NCBI RefSeq assembly: GCF_042682785.1
Contig: NZ_JBHUIB010000012.1
Coordinates: 806,001-870,000, forward strand
Direction: 5' to 3'
DNA length: 64,000 nucleotides
From: Thalassotalea_F euphylliae
Lineage (GTDB): Bacteria; Pseudomonadota; Gammaproteobacteria; Enterobacterales; Alteromonadaceae
Part shown: in pieces, positions 8,459-17,037 of the stretch
Layout: every line of letters starts with the position of its first letter
How positions within the stretch are numbered: the first letter of the stretch is position 1
Translations under genes and position numbers: made by a program
The notes under the pieces: generated by a model
Database searches by the model: none
What the model was told of the DNA's origin: nothing
Seen by the model: the letters and a program-made list of their open reading frames with translations, nothing else

Positions 8459-10570
8459 ATGTCCTTTGAAGCGGATGAAGAAATTCTACAAGACTTTTTG
8501 ATAGAGGCGGGTGAGATTCTCGAGCAATTGTCAGAGCAATTGGTTGAACTAGAAAATGATCCTGACAATGCCGATCTATTAAATGCGATATTCCGTGGTT
8601 TCCATACCGTAAAAGGCGGTGCCGGATTTTTATCTTTAACTGAACTCGTTGATGCCTGTCATGGTGCTGAGAACGTGTTCGACATATTGCGAAATAACCA
8701 ACGTTCAGTAACCCCAGAGTTAATGGATGTTATTTTGCAAGCACTAGATACCATCAATGAAATGTTTGCCATGGTTCAAAGCCGTGAGCAGCCTGAACCT
8801 GCTGATCCAGAATTACTGGCAGAATTGCACCGACTAAGTATCCCTGAGGGAGAAGAAGAAGTTGCCGTTGTTGCTGAGCCAGAACCAGAGCCCGTCCAAG
8901 AACCTGTATCAGAAGCGTCTGGAGGTGATGAAATCACTGAAGATGAATTTGAAGCGTTACTGGATGAGCTTCATGGTCCTAGCGGAGGCTCTAAACCAAC
9001 TGCTGCTCCTGAGCCCGCTGCTGAAGGCGATGATATTACAGATGATGAATTTGAAGCGTTGCTTGATGAGCTTCATGGACAAGGTGCATTTTCAGCAGGT
9101 GTAAGCAATACTCCGACTGCGGCAACTTCAGACTCTGATGATATTAATGACATGGAGTTTGAAGCTCTTCTTGATGAACTTCATGGCAAAGGTAAAGGAC
9201 CAAGCGCAGCCAAAGGTGCAGAGCCTGTTAAACCTGCTGCACCGGCAGCACCAGCTTCAGCCAATAAGCCAGCTGCTAAACCAGCGCCTAAGCCAGCTGC
9301 AAAACCTGCAGCTGCAGCGAAAGCACCAGCCAAACCTGCTTCGAAAGACAAAAAACCAGCCACACCAGCAGCGCCGCAAGCTGAAACAACGGTTCGTGTT
9401 GATACAAAACGACTAGACCAAATCATGAATATGGTTGGTGAACTTGTATTGGTTCGAAATCGCTTGACCAGTTTAGGCCTGACGAAAGAAGACGAAGAAT
9501 TAACGAAAGCAGTGTCGAATCTCGATGCGGTTACTACCGACCTGCAAGGTGCGGTAATGAAGACACGAATGCAGCCAATCAAGAAAGTGTTTGGCAGATT
9601 TCCTCGTGTTGTCCGCGACCTAGCAAGAAGTTTGAATAAAGAAATCAAACTTATTTTGGAAGGTGAAGAAACTGATCTAGATAAGAACTTAGTAGAAGCG
9701 TTGGCTGATCCGCTGGTTCACTTGGTGAGAAACTCTGTTGACCACGGTATTGAAGAGCCTGGTGTTCGAGAAGCTAACGGTAAACCACGTGAAGGCACCG
9801 TAATTCTTTCTGCGTCGCAAGAAGGCGACCATATCTTGCTAACCATCCGTGATGACGGTGCAGGTATGAACGCTGACAAGCTCAAGGAAATTGCAATTGA
9901 ACGTGGCGTTCTTGATGCTGAAGCAGCGGCGCGCATGCCTGAAAAAGAAGCGTTTAACCTGATTTTTGCACCTGGCTTCTCGACAAAAACTGAGATCTCT
10001 GAAGTGTCTGGCCGTGGTGTTGGCATGGACGTGGTTAAAACGAAAATCACTCAACTCAACGGCACGGTGAATATTGATTCTGAGCGCGGTGTTGGTACAG
10101 TACTTGAGATTAAAGTTCCATTAACACTAGCTATTTTACCTACCTTAATGGTAGTGGTTGGTGAGCAAATTTTTGCCTTACCACTTGCTGGTGTGAATGA
10201 AATATTCCACTTAGATCTGACCAATACGAATACGGTTGATGGGCAGCTGACTATTATCGTTCGTGAGAAGGCAATTCCACTGTTCTACCTCGATCAATGG
10301 CTAGTGAAAGGACATGAGGACAAACCGCGTGACAAAGGGCATGTTGTTATCGTTCAGCAAGGAACGCAGCAACTTGGCTTTGTTGTAGACAGTTTAATTG
10401 GTCAGGAAGAAGTGGTTATCAAACCGTTAGACAGGCTGTTACACGGTACGCCCGGTATGGCTGGAGCAACTATTACAAGTGATGGTGGTATCGCGTTAAT
10501 TTTAGATGTACCTAGTATGTTGAAACATTATGCGAAGAAGTCAGACGTTCATAAAAAGCTACGTAAATAA
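8459..10570 (+). CDS. cheA: Chemotaxis histidine kinase CheA
   Basis: CheA autophosphorylates in response to receptors and passes phosphate to CheY and CheB. It has 703 residues. The P1 Hpt domain has the phospho-His at H49 (FHTVKGGAGFLSL). A long acidic and then Ala/Pro/Lys-rich linker holds three copies of an 18-residue acidic motif (core EFEALLDELHG) starting near residues 157, 191 and 227. The P3 dimerisation segment (RLDQIMNMVGELVLVRNRL), the P4 ATPase (NSVDHGIE at 425-432, GRGVGMDVVKTKI) and the P5 CheW-like domain follow. A classical P2 domain is not obvious, so the repeats may take over CheY/CheB docking (inference). GCAGGAG lies 9 bases before the ATG. Confidence 0.97.
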   Translation: MSFEADEEILQDFLIEAGEILEQLSEQLVELENDPDNADLLNAIFRGFHTVKGGAGFLSLTELVDACHGAENVFDILRNNQRSVTPELMDVILQALDTINEMFAMVQSREQPEPADPELLAELHRLSIPEGEEEVAVVAEPEPEPVQEPVSEASGGDEITEDEFEALLDELHGPSGGSKPTAAPEPAAEGDDITDDEFEALLDELHGQGAFSAGVSNTPTAATSDSDDINDMEFEALLDELHGKGKGPSAAKGAEPVKPAAPAAPASANKPAAKPAPKPAAKPAAAAKAPAKPASKDKKPATPAAPQAETTVRVDTKRLDQIMNMVGELVLVRNRLTSLGLTKEDEELTKAVSNLDAVTTDLQGAVMKTRMQPIKKVFGRFPRVVRDLARSLNKEIKLILEGEETDLDKNLVEALADPLVHLVRNSVDHGIEEPGVREANGKPREGTVILSASQEGDHILLTIRDDGAGMNADKLKEIAIERGVLDAEAAARMPEKEAFNLIFAPGFSTKTEISEVSGRGVGMDVVKTKITQLNGTVNIDSERGVGTVLEIKVPLTLAILPTLMVVVGEQIFALPLAGVNEIFHLDLTNTNTVDGQLTIIVREKAIPLFYLDQWLVKGHEDKPRDKGHVVIVQQGTQQLGFVVDSLIGQEEVVIKPLDRLLHGTPGMAGATITSDGGIALILDVPSMLKHYAKKSDVHKKLRK

Positions 10571-10590
10571 CGGCGCGTTAAGAGAACATC

Positions 10591-11754
10591 ATGGCGTATA
10601 AAGTATTGGTGGTAGATGACTCTAGCTTTTTTAGACGTAGAGTCAGCGACATCCTAAATAGTGACCCAAAACTTGAAGTTATTGATGTTGCCACCAATGG
10701 CAAAGAAGCCGTAGAAAAAGCGAAACAGATAAATCCTGACGTAATTACTATGGATATTGAGATGCCTGTTCTCAATGGTATTGACGCAGTGCGTCAAATT
10801 ATGTCTGATTCTCCTACCGCTATATTGATGTTTTCTTCACTGACTCACGAAGGCGCTAAAGCAACATTAGATGCCTTAGATGCAGGTGCTTTAGACTTCT
10901 TACCTAAAAAATTTAATGAAATAGCAAAAAATAGTGAAGATGCTGGCAGTTTATTACGTGGCAGGGTACTTGAACTTGCGGGCAAAAGTCGCACTTTAAA
11001 ACGAGGCGCTGCGCGACGGAGTGTAAGGCCTCTCTCCGAAAGCACATTAAGCACCTCGAAATCAGGACTAAAACGAAGCACCTCTGCCTTGAAAAGCAGA
11101 GCAAGCGTAACCGAAGAAACTAGAACCAGTGCGACCAAGCTTACGGCTACTAAATTACGTAAAAGCTCAGGTAAAAAATACAGTTTATTAGCGATAGGTA
11201 CATCTACTGGTGGGCCGGTTGCATTACAGAAAATACTTACTCAACTTCCAAAAGACTTTCCACTCCCTATAGTGATGATTCAGCATATGCCCGCTGCCTT
11301 CACTTCAGCTTTTTCCAATCGACTCGATTCCCTGTGTCAAATATCTGTCAAAGAGGCACAAGACGGAGACCTACTTAAACCTGGTCATGCTTATTTAGCA
11401 CCTGGAGGTATGCAGATGCTAATAGATGGTACAGAAAATGCAGCTAAACTGAGGGTTATGGAAGACAACTCTTCTCGAGTTGCTTACAAACCAAGTGTTG
11501 ATATCAGTTTTGGATCAGCAGCCAAGGTTTATGGTGGAGATGTATTAGCGGTAATTCTCACCGGCATGGGTGCTGACGGGAGAGAAGGTTCTCGTATGTT
11601 AAAGAAAAAAGGCGCTACCATCTGGGCACAAGATGAGGCTTCATCTGTTGTGTATGGCATGCCGCAAGCCGTAGCAGCGGCAGGTATCTCAGAACTTGCG
11701 TTACCGCTAGAAGAAGTTGCAGCAACAATTTTGAAGGAATTAGACCATGGATAA
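10591..11754 (+). CDS. cheB: Chemotaxis methylesterase CheB
   Basis: CheB demethylates and deamidates glutamyl residues of chemoreceptors during adaptation. The 387-residue protein has an N-terminal receiver domain (VLVVDDSSFFRRRV, phospho-Asp in VITMDIEMPVLNG) and a basic Ser/Thr/Lys-rich linker (about 125-195). The C-terminal esterase has the catalytic triad S205 (GTSTGG), H232 (IQHMP) and D329 (GMGADG). It overlaps motC by 8 bases. No cheR is visible in the window, so the methyltransferase must be elsewhere. Confidence 0.97.
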   Translation: MAYKVLVVDDSSFFRRRVSDILNSDPKLEVIDVATNGKEAVEKAKQINPDVITMDIEMPVLNGIDAVRQIMSDSPTAILMFSSLTHEGAKATLDALDAGALDFLPKKFNEIAKNSEDAGSLLRGRVLELAGKSRTLKRGAARRSVRPLSESTLSTSKSGLKRSTSALKSRASVTEETRTSATKLTATKLRKSSGKKYSLLAIGTSTGGPVALQKILTQLPKDFPLPIVMIQHMPAAFTSAFSNRLDSLCQISVKEAQDGDLLKPGHAYLAPGGMQMLIDGTENAAKLRVMEDNSSRVAYKPSVDISFGSAAKVYGGDVLAVILTGMGADGREGSRMLKKKGATIWAQDEASSVVYGMPQAVAAAGISELALPLEEVAATILKELDHG

Positions 11755-12493
11755 GCTCAGTATAACTGGGCTTATCGTTGCAATTCTTGCTATCTACCTA
11801 GGCTTCAGTATCGAAGGTGGTGCAGTATCTACGTTATTTGAGCTGCCTGCATTTATTATTGTTTTTGGCGGTACCATTGGTGCAGTCATGTTGCAGTCTT
11901 CCAGTGTTCAATTCATGCATGCCCTTTCATTGTTAAAGTGGGTATTTACACCTCCTAAGTTTGATATTGATAAAGGTATGGCTGATATCGAACATTGGGC
12001 ACAACAGGCGCGTGAGTCAGGTTACCTGGTATTAGAAAACATCGCTTTGGATATTGACGACAGTTTTGTCAATAAAGGTCTTAACTTACTTGCGGATGGT
12101 ATAGAAACGGACCAACTGGTCACTGCAATCGAATTAGACCTTGAATTGTTCAGGGAACATAACCTTCGTTCAGCCAATATCTATGAATCTATGGGGGGCT
12201 ACAGCCCAACTATCGGAATATTAGGGGCTGTTTTAGGTCTAATTCAAGCAATGAGTAACCTGACCGATCCTGATATGTTAGGACAGGGCATTGCTATTGC
12301 TTTCGTAGCGACAATTTATGGTGTTGGTTTTGCAAACCTATTGTACATTCCAATCGCCAATAAACTCAGAGCTATTATTCATGAACAAACCATGTATCGT
12401 GAGATGATGGCACAGGGGTTAATTGCAATTTCACAAGGTGAAAATCCACACGCGATCACTAATCGACTTTCAGCGTTTAGGTTGCAGCAATGA
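11747..12493 (+). CDS. motC: Flagellar stator protein MotC (MotA/PomA family)
   Basis: This is a MotA-type stator subunit that forms the ion channel with its MotB-type partner. The 248-residue protein has four hydrophobic segments, including the start LSITGLIVAILAIYLGF and the later pair around GGYSPTIGILGAVLGLIQAM and GIAIAFVATIYGVGFANLLY. The start overlaps the cheB stop, and the gene overlaps motD by 4 bases (ATGA). The position right after cheB matches the Pseudomonas motCD pair. Whether it uses protons or sodium cannot be decided from the sequence alone. Confidence 0.9.
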   Translation: MDKLSITGLIVAILAIYLGFSIEGGAVSTLFELPAFIIVFGGTIGAVMLQSSSVQFMHALSLLKWVFTPPKFDIDKGMADIEHWAQQARESGYLVLENIALDIDDSFVNKGLNLLADGIETDQLVTAIELDLELFREHNLRSANIYESMGGYSPTIGILGAVLGLIQAMSNLTDPDMLGQGIAIAFVATIYGVGFANLLYIPIANKLRAIIHEQTMYREMMAQGLIAISQGENPHAITNRLSAFRLQQ

Positions 12494-13455
12494 GACGTTT
12501 AAAGGTTCAGCGACATCATGTTGAACATGACGATGTGCATCGGTGGCTTGTGTCATATGCAGATTACATGACGCTCTTGTTTGCACTGTTCGTGGTGCTA
12601 TACGCAATGGCAATGGTTCATGAAGAGCCTTTTGAAACAGTGACTGAGTCTATTGGCCGCGTATTCCAAGCTAACGACGAAAAGCCGAAAAATAGAGGCC
12701 ATGGCGACGACATATTGCCTGTCAATTCAAGTAAAACGAATAAACGGCTATATGGTGACGGTATATTAGAGGAAGCTGGCCCTGAAGTTACCGATGGTGA
12801 ACCCGTGCTATCAAACGTGTCAGATAGCGAAGTGGGTACTAACCTTGAGTCAATCGAAAAAGAACTTAATACTGCGCTTTATGAATTAATCGAATCAGGC
12901 TTCGCTCAATTACAGGTTGATGGCGAATGGCTAGAAATAGAACTCAATAGTGGACTTCTTTTCCCTAGTGGATCCAGCTCACCTACACCCTCTGCGAGAG
13001 CGATTCTAACAGTAATTAACGAAATATTGACCGGCGTCACTAACTATATTCGTGTCAGGGGCTATACTGATAACCAACCGATAAATAATGAAATATTTTC
13101 GTCAAATTGGGAGTTGTCCGTTTCTAGAGCAACATCGGTGCTGCGTATTATGGAAGCCTTGAACATTGAACCAGAACGCATGGCAATTGAAGGCTACGGG
13201 CAATATTACCCGGATGCGGACAACGATACTTCAGAAGGGCGTGCACAAAATCGAAAAGTAGTCATTGCTATTTCGAAGTATGGTTTGAATAGAGATAACT
13301 TGTTAAACGCGCCTACGATTTCTGTTAAAGATTTAGAGACAGTTCAGGAAGTAGTTGATTCTAATGATGAAGATAATAAAATTAGAATTATTCGGTTAGA
13401 AAATGGTGGTATACGTATTACCACACGAGATGAAGAAGCCGATAACCAAAATTAA
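12490..13455 (+). CDS. motD: Flagellar stator protein MotD (MotB/OmpA family)
   Basis: MotD anchors the stator to peptidoglycan and supplies the ion-binding Asp. The 321-residue protein has a short cytoplasmic start and one membrane helix (SYADYMTLLFALFVVLYAM) with the conserved Asp at residue 25. A long linker and an OmpA-type peptidoglycan-binding domain follow (VRGYTDNQPINN, EGYGQYYPDADN, GRAQNRKVVI). Its start overlaps the motC stop by 4 bases. The acidic C-terminal tail of about 45 residues after the OmpA domain is longer than in E. coli MotB. Confidence 0.92.
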   Translation: MRRLKVQRHHVEHDDVHRWLVSYADYMTLLFALFVVLYAMAMVHEEPFETVTESIGRVFQANDEKPKNRGHGDDILPVNSSKTNKRLYGDGILEEAGPEVTDGEPVLSNVSDSEVGTNLESIEKELNTALYELIESGFAQLQVDGEWLEIELNSGLLFPSGSSSPTPSARAILTVINEILTGVTNYIRVRGYTDNQPINNEIFSSNWELSVSRATSVLRIMEALNIEPERMAIEGYGQYYPDADNDTSEGRAQNRKVVIAISKYGLNRDNLLNAPTISVKDLETVQEVVDSNDEDNKIRIIRLENGGIRITTRDEEADNQN

Positions 13456-13466
13456 AAGGTGCGCCA

Positions 13467-14243
13467 TTGGTAGTTTGGACGATAGCAAATCAAAAAGGTG
13501 GAGTAGGTAAAACTACTACAACAATTTCTCTTGGTGGCTTACTGGCTGAAAGAGGACACCGAGTTCTTTTAGTTGACACCGACCCTCATGCATCCTTGAG
13601 TTACTACTTTGGTATCGAGTCTGAAGATTTAGAATTAAGCGTTTACGATTTGTTCGTTCAGGTTTCTACGAAAGAACAAATAGAACAAAGCTTGTGTCCC
13701 ACAAAGTACAAAAATATTGATATTCTGCCAGCAACAATGGGGTTAGCGACACTTGACCGCTCCCTTGGAAGTAAAGGTGGCATGGGACTTGTGCTTAAAA
13801 AAGCCATTCAGAAGTTAGAGGGAGACTATGATTTTGTTTTGATGGATTGTCCCCCTGTTCTTGGCGTGCTGATGGTAAATGCGCTAGCAGCGTCTGATCG
13901 TATTATTGTTCCCGTACAGACTGAATTCCTAGCGTTGAAAGGTCTTGATCGGATGATGAAAACCATGGAAATCATGCAAGGGGAGCAACAAGAGCCATTC
14001 ACATATACCATCGTACCGACCATGTTTGATAAAAGAACAAAAGCGTCATTAATGGCTTACCAAAAGCTGCAGGAATTATATGGTGACAAAGTATGGCCAG
14101 GTGTTATTCCTGTCGATACTAATTTCAGAAATGCCAGTGTGGCGCAAAAAGTCCCTTCAGATTATGCAGGAGCAAGCAGAGGGGTATATGCTTATAAAAG
14201 CTTGTTGAAACATTTAATTAAATTATCTTTGGTCAATAAATAG
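13467..14243 (+). CDS. parC: ParA-like ATPase ParC for polar chemotaxis arrays
   Basis: This ParA/Soj-family ATPase has Walker A KGGVGKTTTT starting at residue 10, and DTDPHASLSYYFG and VLMDCPPVLGV later. In Vibrio the protein at this position, ParC, positions chemotaxis arrays at the pole together with ParP, encoded next door. The start is a TTG at 13467 behind AAAAGGTG, with 11 bases after motD. The name rests on gene context; by sequence alone it is a ParA ATPase. No ParB or parS-like gene is nearby, which argues against chromosome partitioning. Confidence 0.85.
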   Translation: MVVWTIANQKGGVGKTTTTISLGGLLAERGHRVLLVDTDPHASLSYYFGIESEDLELSVYDLFVQVSTKEQIEQSLCPTKYKNIDILPATMGLATLDRSLGSKGGMGLVLKKAIQKLEGDYDFVLMDCPPVLGVLMVNALAASDRIIVPVQTEFLALKGLDRMMKTMEIMQGEQQEPFTYTIVPTMFDKRTKASLMAYQKLQELYGDKVWPGVIPVDTNFRNASVAQKVPSDYAGASRGVYAYKSLLKHLIKLSLVNK

Positions 14244-14996
14244 ATGTCGAAGTCATTAGCCGCAAGTCAAAAAGTTATGCAGTCCTATTTGTCGGAGTTA
14301 CTCACCGATGATGAGGAGGTACAAACACGCGAGCATAAAGAACCAGAGAAGAAGCAGCTTGAGCAGTTGTTGGAAAAAGTTCAGCCCACCCAGCGCTTGC
14401 CTGTTGAAGATAAAGTTACGACCAATAAAGCAAAGGCCACTGAAAAAGTCGTAGCGGATGAATCTGTTATCGATGAAGCTGAAACGCTGACGACCAACAA
14501 AAGTCAGGGGCCGCTGCAAGTTGAAGTTAAGAAAGATTATCGAGAAAACAGCTTTCAGGCGATGTTTTTTGAAGTTGCTGGCTTAACCATAGCTGTACCA
14601 CTAATTGAACTAGGCGGTATTCATAACGTAGGCGATACAAACTCGCTAATGGGGAAACCAGAATGGTTCAAAGGTGTCATGTTACATCGCGACGAGAAGA
14701 TTAATGTCGTGGACACTGCACAGTGGGTAATGCCCGAAAAATGCGATGATAAATTGAAAGAGTCACTTGATTATCAATATATTATAATGTTGAGTAATAG
14801 CCAGTGGGGATTGATGGCAGAATCATTAGTTGATACTGTCACACTCGAGCAAGGCGATGTGAAGTGGATAGAGCAATCCCAACAAAACAAGCGACCTTGG
14901 CTGGCAGGTTTAGTAAAAGATAGAATGTGCGCATTGCTAGATGTCGATTCACTGATTGTAATGTTGGAAAGTGGATTAGACGTTTATCAAGGTTAG
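14244..14996 (+). CDS. parP: CheW-like array protein ParP
   Basis: The 250-residue protein has a variable charged N-terminal half (about residues 1-105, Glu/Lys/Gln-rich) and a C-terminal CheW-like domain (FFEVAGLTIAVPLIELGGI; WGLMAESLVDTV). Its ATG directly follows the parC stop. In Vibrio, ParP pairs with ParC and binds CheA, which keeps arrays at the pole. The parC-parP-cheW order supports that role here. The name is by synteny and domain layout. Confidence 0.82.
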   Translation: MSKSLAASQKVMQSYLSELLTDDEEVQTREHKEPEKKQLEQLLEKVQPTQRLPVEDKVTTNKAKATEKVVADESVIDEAETLTTNKSQGPLQVEVKKDYRENSFQAMFFEVAGLTIAVPLIELGGIHNVGDTNSLMGKPEWFKGVMLHRDEKINVVDTAQWVMPEKCDDKLKESLDYQYIIMLSNSQWGLMAESLVDTVTLEQGDVKWIEQSQQNKRPWLAGLVKDRMCALLDVDSLIVMLESGLDVYQG

Positions 14997-15040
14997 CTTG
15001 ATTAACAGTTGCGATATTAATTAACGCGAGGACAAGATGT

Positions 15041-15535
15041 ATGTCTGAAGAAAGACGTAGTGCGAATGACGCAGTAGATACAAATGATGAAGTGTTACAG
15101 TGGGTAACCTTCAAGCTGGAAATGGAAACTTACGGCATCAATGTAATGCAGGTTCAGGAAGTATTGCGTTATACAGAAATAGCACCGGTGCCCGGCGCCC
15201 CAGACTATGTTCTTGGTATTATCAATTTGCGCGGAAACGTTGTTACGGTTATCGACACGCGTTCGAGATTTGGTTTGGATTCTGCTGAAGTAACTGATAA
15301 TACGCGTATCGTTATTATTGAAGCTGAAAAACAAGTCATTGGTATATTGGTGGATAGCGTTGCGGAAGTTGTTTACCTGAAAGCGTCAGAAATTGATGTG
15401 GCGCCAAATGTCGGTAATGATGAGAGTGCACGCTTTATTCAGGGCGTCTCAAACCGAGATGGCGAGCTACTGATACTGGTTGATCTTAATAAACTGTTGT
15501 CTGACGATGAGTGGGATGAGCTTAAACAATTTTAA
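15041..15535 (+). CDS. cheW: Chemotaxis coupling protein CheW
   Basis: CheW links CheA to the chemoreceptors. The 164-residue protein is a single CheW domain: WVTFKLEMETYGINVMQVQE, the conserved VPGAPDYVLGIINLRGNVV, and ILVDSVAEVVYLKASEI. The ATG at 15041 has a GCGAGGAC ribosome binding site about 8 bases upstream. A strong terminator follows 13 bases after the stop, so this gene probably ends the main chemotaxis transcript. Confidence 0.97.
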   Translation: MSEERRSANDAVDTNDEVLQWVTFKLEMETYGINVMQVQEVLRYTEIAPVPGAPDYVLGIINLRGNVVTVIDTRSRFGLDSAEVTDNTRIVIIEAEKQVIGILVDSVAEVVYLKASEIDVAPNVGNDESARFIQGVSNRDGELLILVDLNKLLSDDEWDELKQF

Positions 15536-15548
15536 GTATTAGCTGAGT

Positions 15549-15577
15549 AAAAAGCCTGTTCTTATCAGGCTTTTTTT
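15549..15577 (+). terminator. Rho-independent terminator after cheW
   Basis: The stem AAAAAGCCTG / CAGGCTTTTT with a 7-base loop is followed by further T residues. It ends the flagellar and chemotaxis operon. The DUF2802 gene starts only 6 bases downstream, so its expression would need read-through or a promoter inside cheW. Confidence 0.9.
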
Positions 15578-15582
15578 AATTT

Positions 15583-16053
15583 ATGGAAGAAGTATTAAGT
15601 AATCCAATCATCATCACCGCTTTGGTGCTATCTATATTTGCTATTGCTGTGACTGTGGTGGTGAGTAAAATTATATCTTTGAACAGGCAGCAGGAATTAG
15701 TCGCCAATCAATTATCCACGCTAGAGTTGTTGACAACTGATGTACAAGCAAGCGTTAAAACGCTTTCGGATAAACTTGAACAGCATAAAAGCGCTCAACA
15801 AGACAGCCAGTTAGAAAATGATCAAGTGAGTCGACAACTCGAGCATCGAATAAAGCAATTGCAATCAAGTTTTGAACATATAACCAGTCAAATAAAAAGT
15901 CTTCAGGAAGAACAACCCCAAGATAAGCTCTATTCAAGAGCGTATAAACTCGCTGGCCTCGGGGCCGATGTTGAAGAAATTATGAAAGAGTGTGAGCTTC
16001 CTCGCGCCGAAGTTGAAATGCTATTGGCGATTTATCGCAAACAACAATCATAA
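15583..16053 (+). CDS. DUF2802 membrane-anchored coiled-coil protein
   Basis: The 156-residue protein has an N-terminal membrane helix (ITALVLSIFAIAVTVVVSKII) and a long Q/E-rich coiled coil (about 35-115). A C-terminal helix-turn-helix-like DUF2802 segment follows (YKLAGLGADVEEIMKECELP, RAEVEMLLAIYRKQ). Genes of this family commonly follow cheW in polarly flagellated gammaproteobacteria; the function is not known to me. The ATG is preceded by the U-tract of the cheW terminator and has no visible Shine-Dalgarno, which suggests low or special translation. Confidence 0.82.
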   Translation: MEEVLSNPIIITALVLSIFAIAVTVVVSKIISLNRQQELVANQLSTLELLTTDVQASVKTLSDKLEQHKSAQQDSQLENDQVSRQLEHRIKQLQSSFEHITSQIKSLQEEQPQDKLYSRAYKLAGLGADVEEIMKECELPRAEVEMLLAIYRKQQS

Positions 16054-16068
16054 ACTAATGTAAACTTT

Positions 16069-16115
16069 TGTGACTTCATGTGGTCACATATGCATTCCGT
16101 GTTAAACTTGCGCGG
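16069..16115 (+). promoter_or_regulatory. Probable mlaA promoter with inverted repeat
   Basis: TGTGAC (16069-16074) and GTCACA (16083-16088) form a perfect 6-base inverted repeat with an 8-base spacer. It resembles a CRP site, but the spacing between the TGTGA and TCACA halves is 10 rather than 6. Just downstream is GTGTTAAACT (16099-16108) followed after 2 bases by CGCGG, with TAAACT as a likely -10. The same core occurs before the SLBB gene at 16983-16999. Confidence 0.45.
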
Positions 16116-16151
16116 ATTTATGTAACGATAATGAACCAAGGATTATTTGCG

Positions 16152-16916
16152 ATGCCGCGTTTTATTAGCTCGCGCTGTTTTTCAATAGTTGCAGCCTTTT
16201 CTCTTTTATTGCTTGCTGGTTGTTCATCAGCACCCGATGCCGATCCTAAAGATCCGTTAGAGCCAGTAAACCGTGCTTCTTGGACATTTACATGGGATTA
16301 CGCAGATAAGTACGTTTTAAAGCCAGTCTCAACTGCTTACGTCGAATATACGCCTGACTTTTTAAGAACAGGCCTTCATAACATGGCGCTTAACTTGAAC
16401 GAGCCCTCATCGTTTATTAACAACCTATTACAGGGAAAGTTTGGTGACGCGGGTAGAAGTGCTGGTCGATTCGTGCTGAACTCGACAATAGGGTTGCTAG
16501 GTTTCTTTGATCCTGCAAGTGATTTCGGCTGGTCTGGTTCTCAAGAGGAGTTTGGTGAAGTACTGGCAGTTTATGGTGTGGGTGATGGGCCGTATCTCGT
16601 TATTCCAGCCCTAGGGCCTAGCTCGGTTAGAGATGAAGTTGGTGACTTTGTAGATCGTTATTATTGGCCGTTAGCTGTCATCGATTTTTGGCCGAATGTC
16701 GTTCGAAGTGCGATTATTGGTATGGAAGCTCGTGCAGCCCTTGGCGATCAAGAACAGCTAATCAATGATGCAGTCGACCCATATGAATTTGTTAAAAATG
16801 CATATTTCCAAAACATGCGCTATCGAGTGTATGACGGTAATCCACCGGTAGAAGTTAATGAAGATGAAGAAGCTGAAATCGATGCGTACCTAGATGAGCT
16901 AGACGACTTAGATTGA
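16152..16916 (+). CDS. mlaA: Phospholipid-transport outer-membrane lipoprotein MlaA (VacJ)
   Basis: MlaA removes misplaced phospholipids from the outer leaflet of the outer membrane and passes them to the Mla pathway. I place the start at ATG 16152, behind AAGGA at 16138-16142. That gives 254 residues (E. coli 251) with a lipoprotein signal ending in the lipobox LLAGC (Cys24). A longer frame from GTG 16080 would put extra residues before the signal peptide. Family hallmarks are DPLEPVNRASW, LNEPSSFINNLLQGK, and GVGDGPYLVIPALGPSSVRD. Other mla genes are not in the window. Confidence 0.93.
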   Translation: MPRFISSRCFSIVAAFSLLLLAGCSSAPDADPKDPLEPVNRASWTFTWDYADKYVLKPVSTAYVEYTPDFLRTGLHNMALNLNEPSSFINNLLQGKFGDAGRSAGRFVLNSTIGLLGFFDPASDFGWSGSQEEFGEVLAVYGVGDGPYLVIPALGPSSVRDEVGDFVDRYYWPLAVIDFWPNVVRSAIIGMEARAALGDQEQLINDAVDPYEFVKNAYFQNMRYRVYDGNPPVEVNEDEEAEIDAYLDELDDLD

Positions 16917-16971
16917 CAGCGCTAATCATGCTGTATCCACACGGAATATGGCGAATTTAGAATTAAATATA

Positions 16972-17003
16972 TCGACCGTGGTGTGTTAAACTGCCGCGGT
17001 CGA
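16972..17003. repeat. Imperfect inverted repeat before the SLBB gene
   Basis: TCGACCGTGG (16972-16981) and CCGCGGTCGA (16994-17003) form a 10-base inverted repeat with one mismatch, around a 12-base loop that contains the -10-like TTAAACT. It could be an operator overlapping the promoter of the SLBB gene or an mRNA hairpin. A short run GTTTTG follows, too weak for a convincing terminator. Confidence 0.5.
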
Positions 17004-17037
17004 GTTTTGTACTATGTTAAGGATATTGGTTGTTTCA

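Noticed and set aside
9181..9648. 155-residue reverse-strand frame inside cheA
   Set aside because: It is an Ala/Gly-rich shadow of the Ala/Pro/Lys linker of CheA.
13467..14243. Chromosome-partition ParA
   Set aside because: No parB follows and the gene lies between motD and the CheW-like parP, matching the chemotaxis ParC position.
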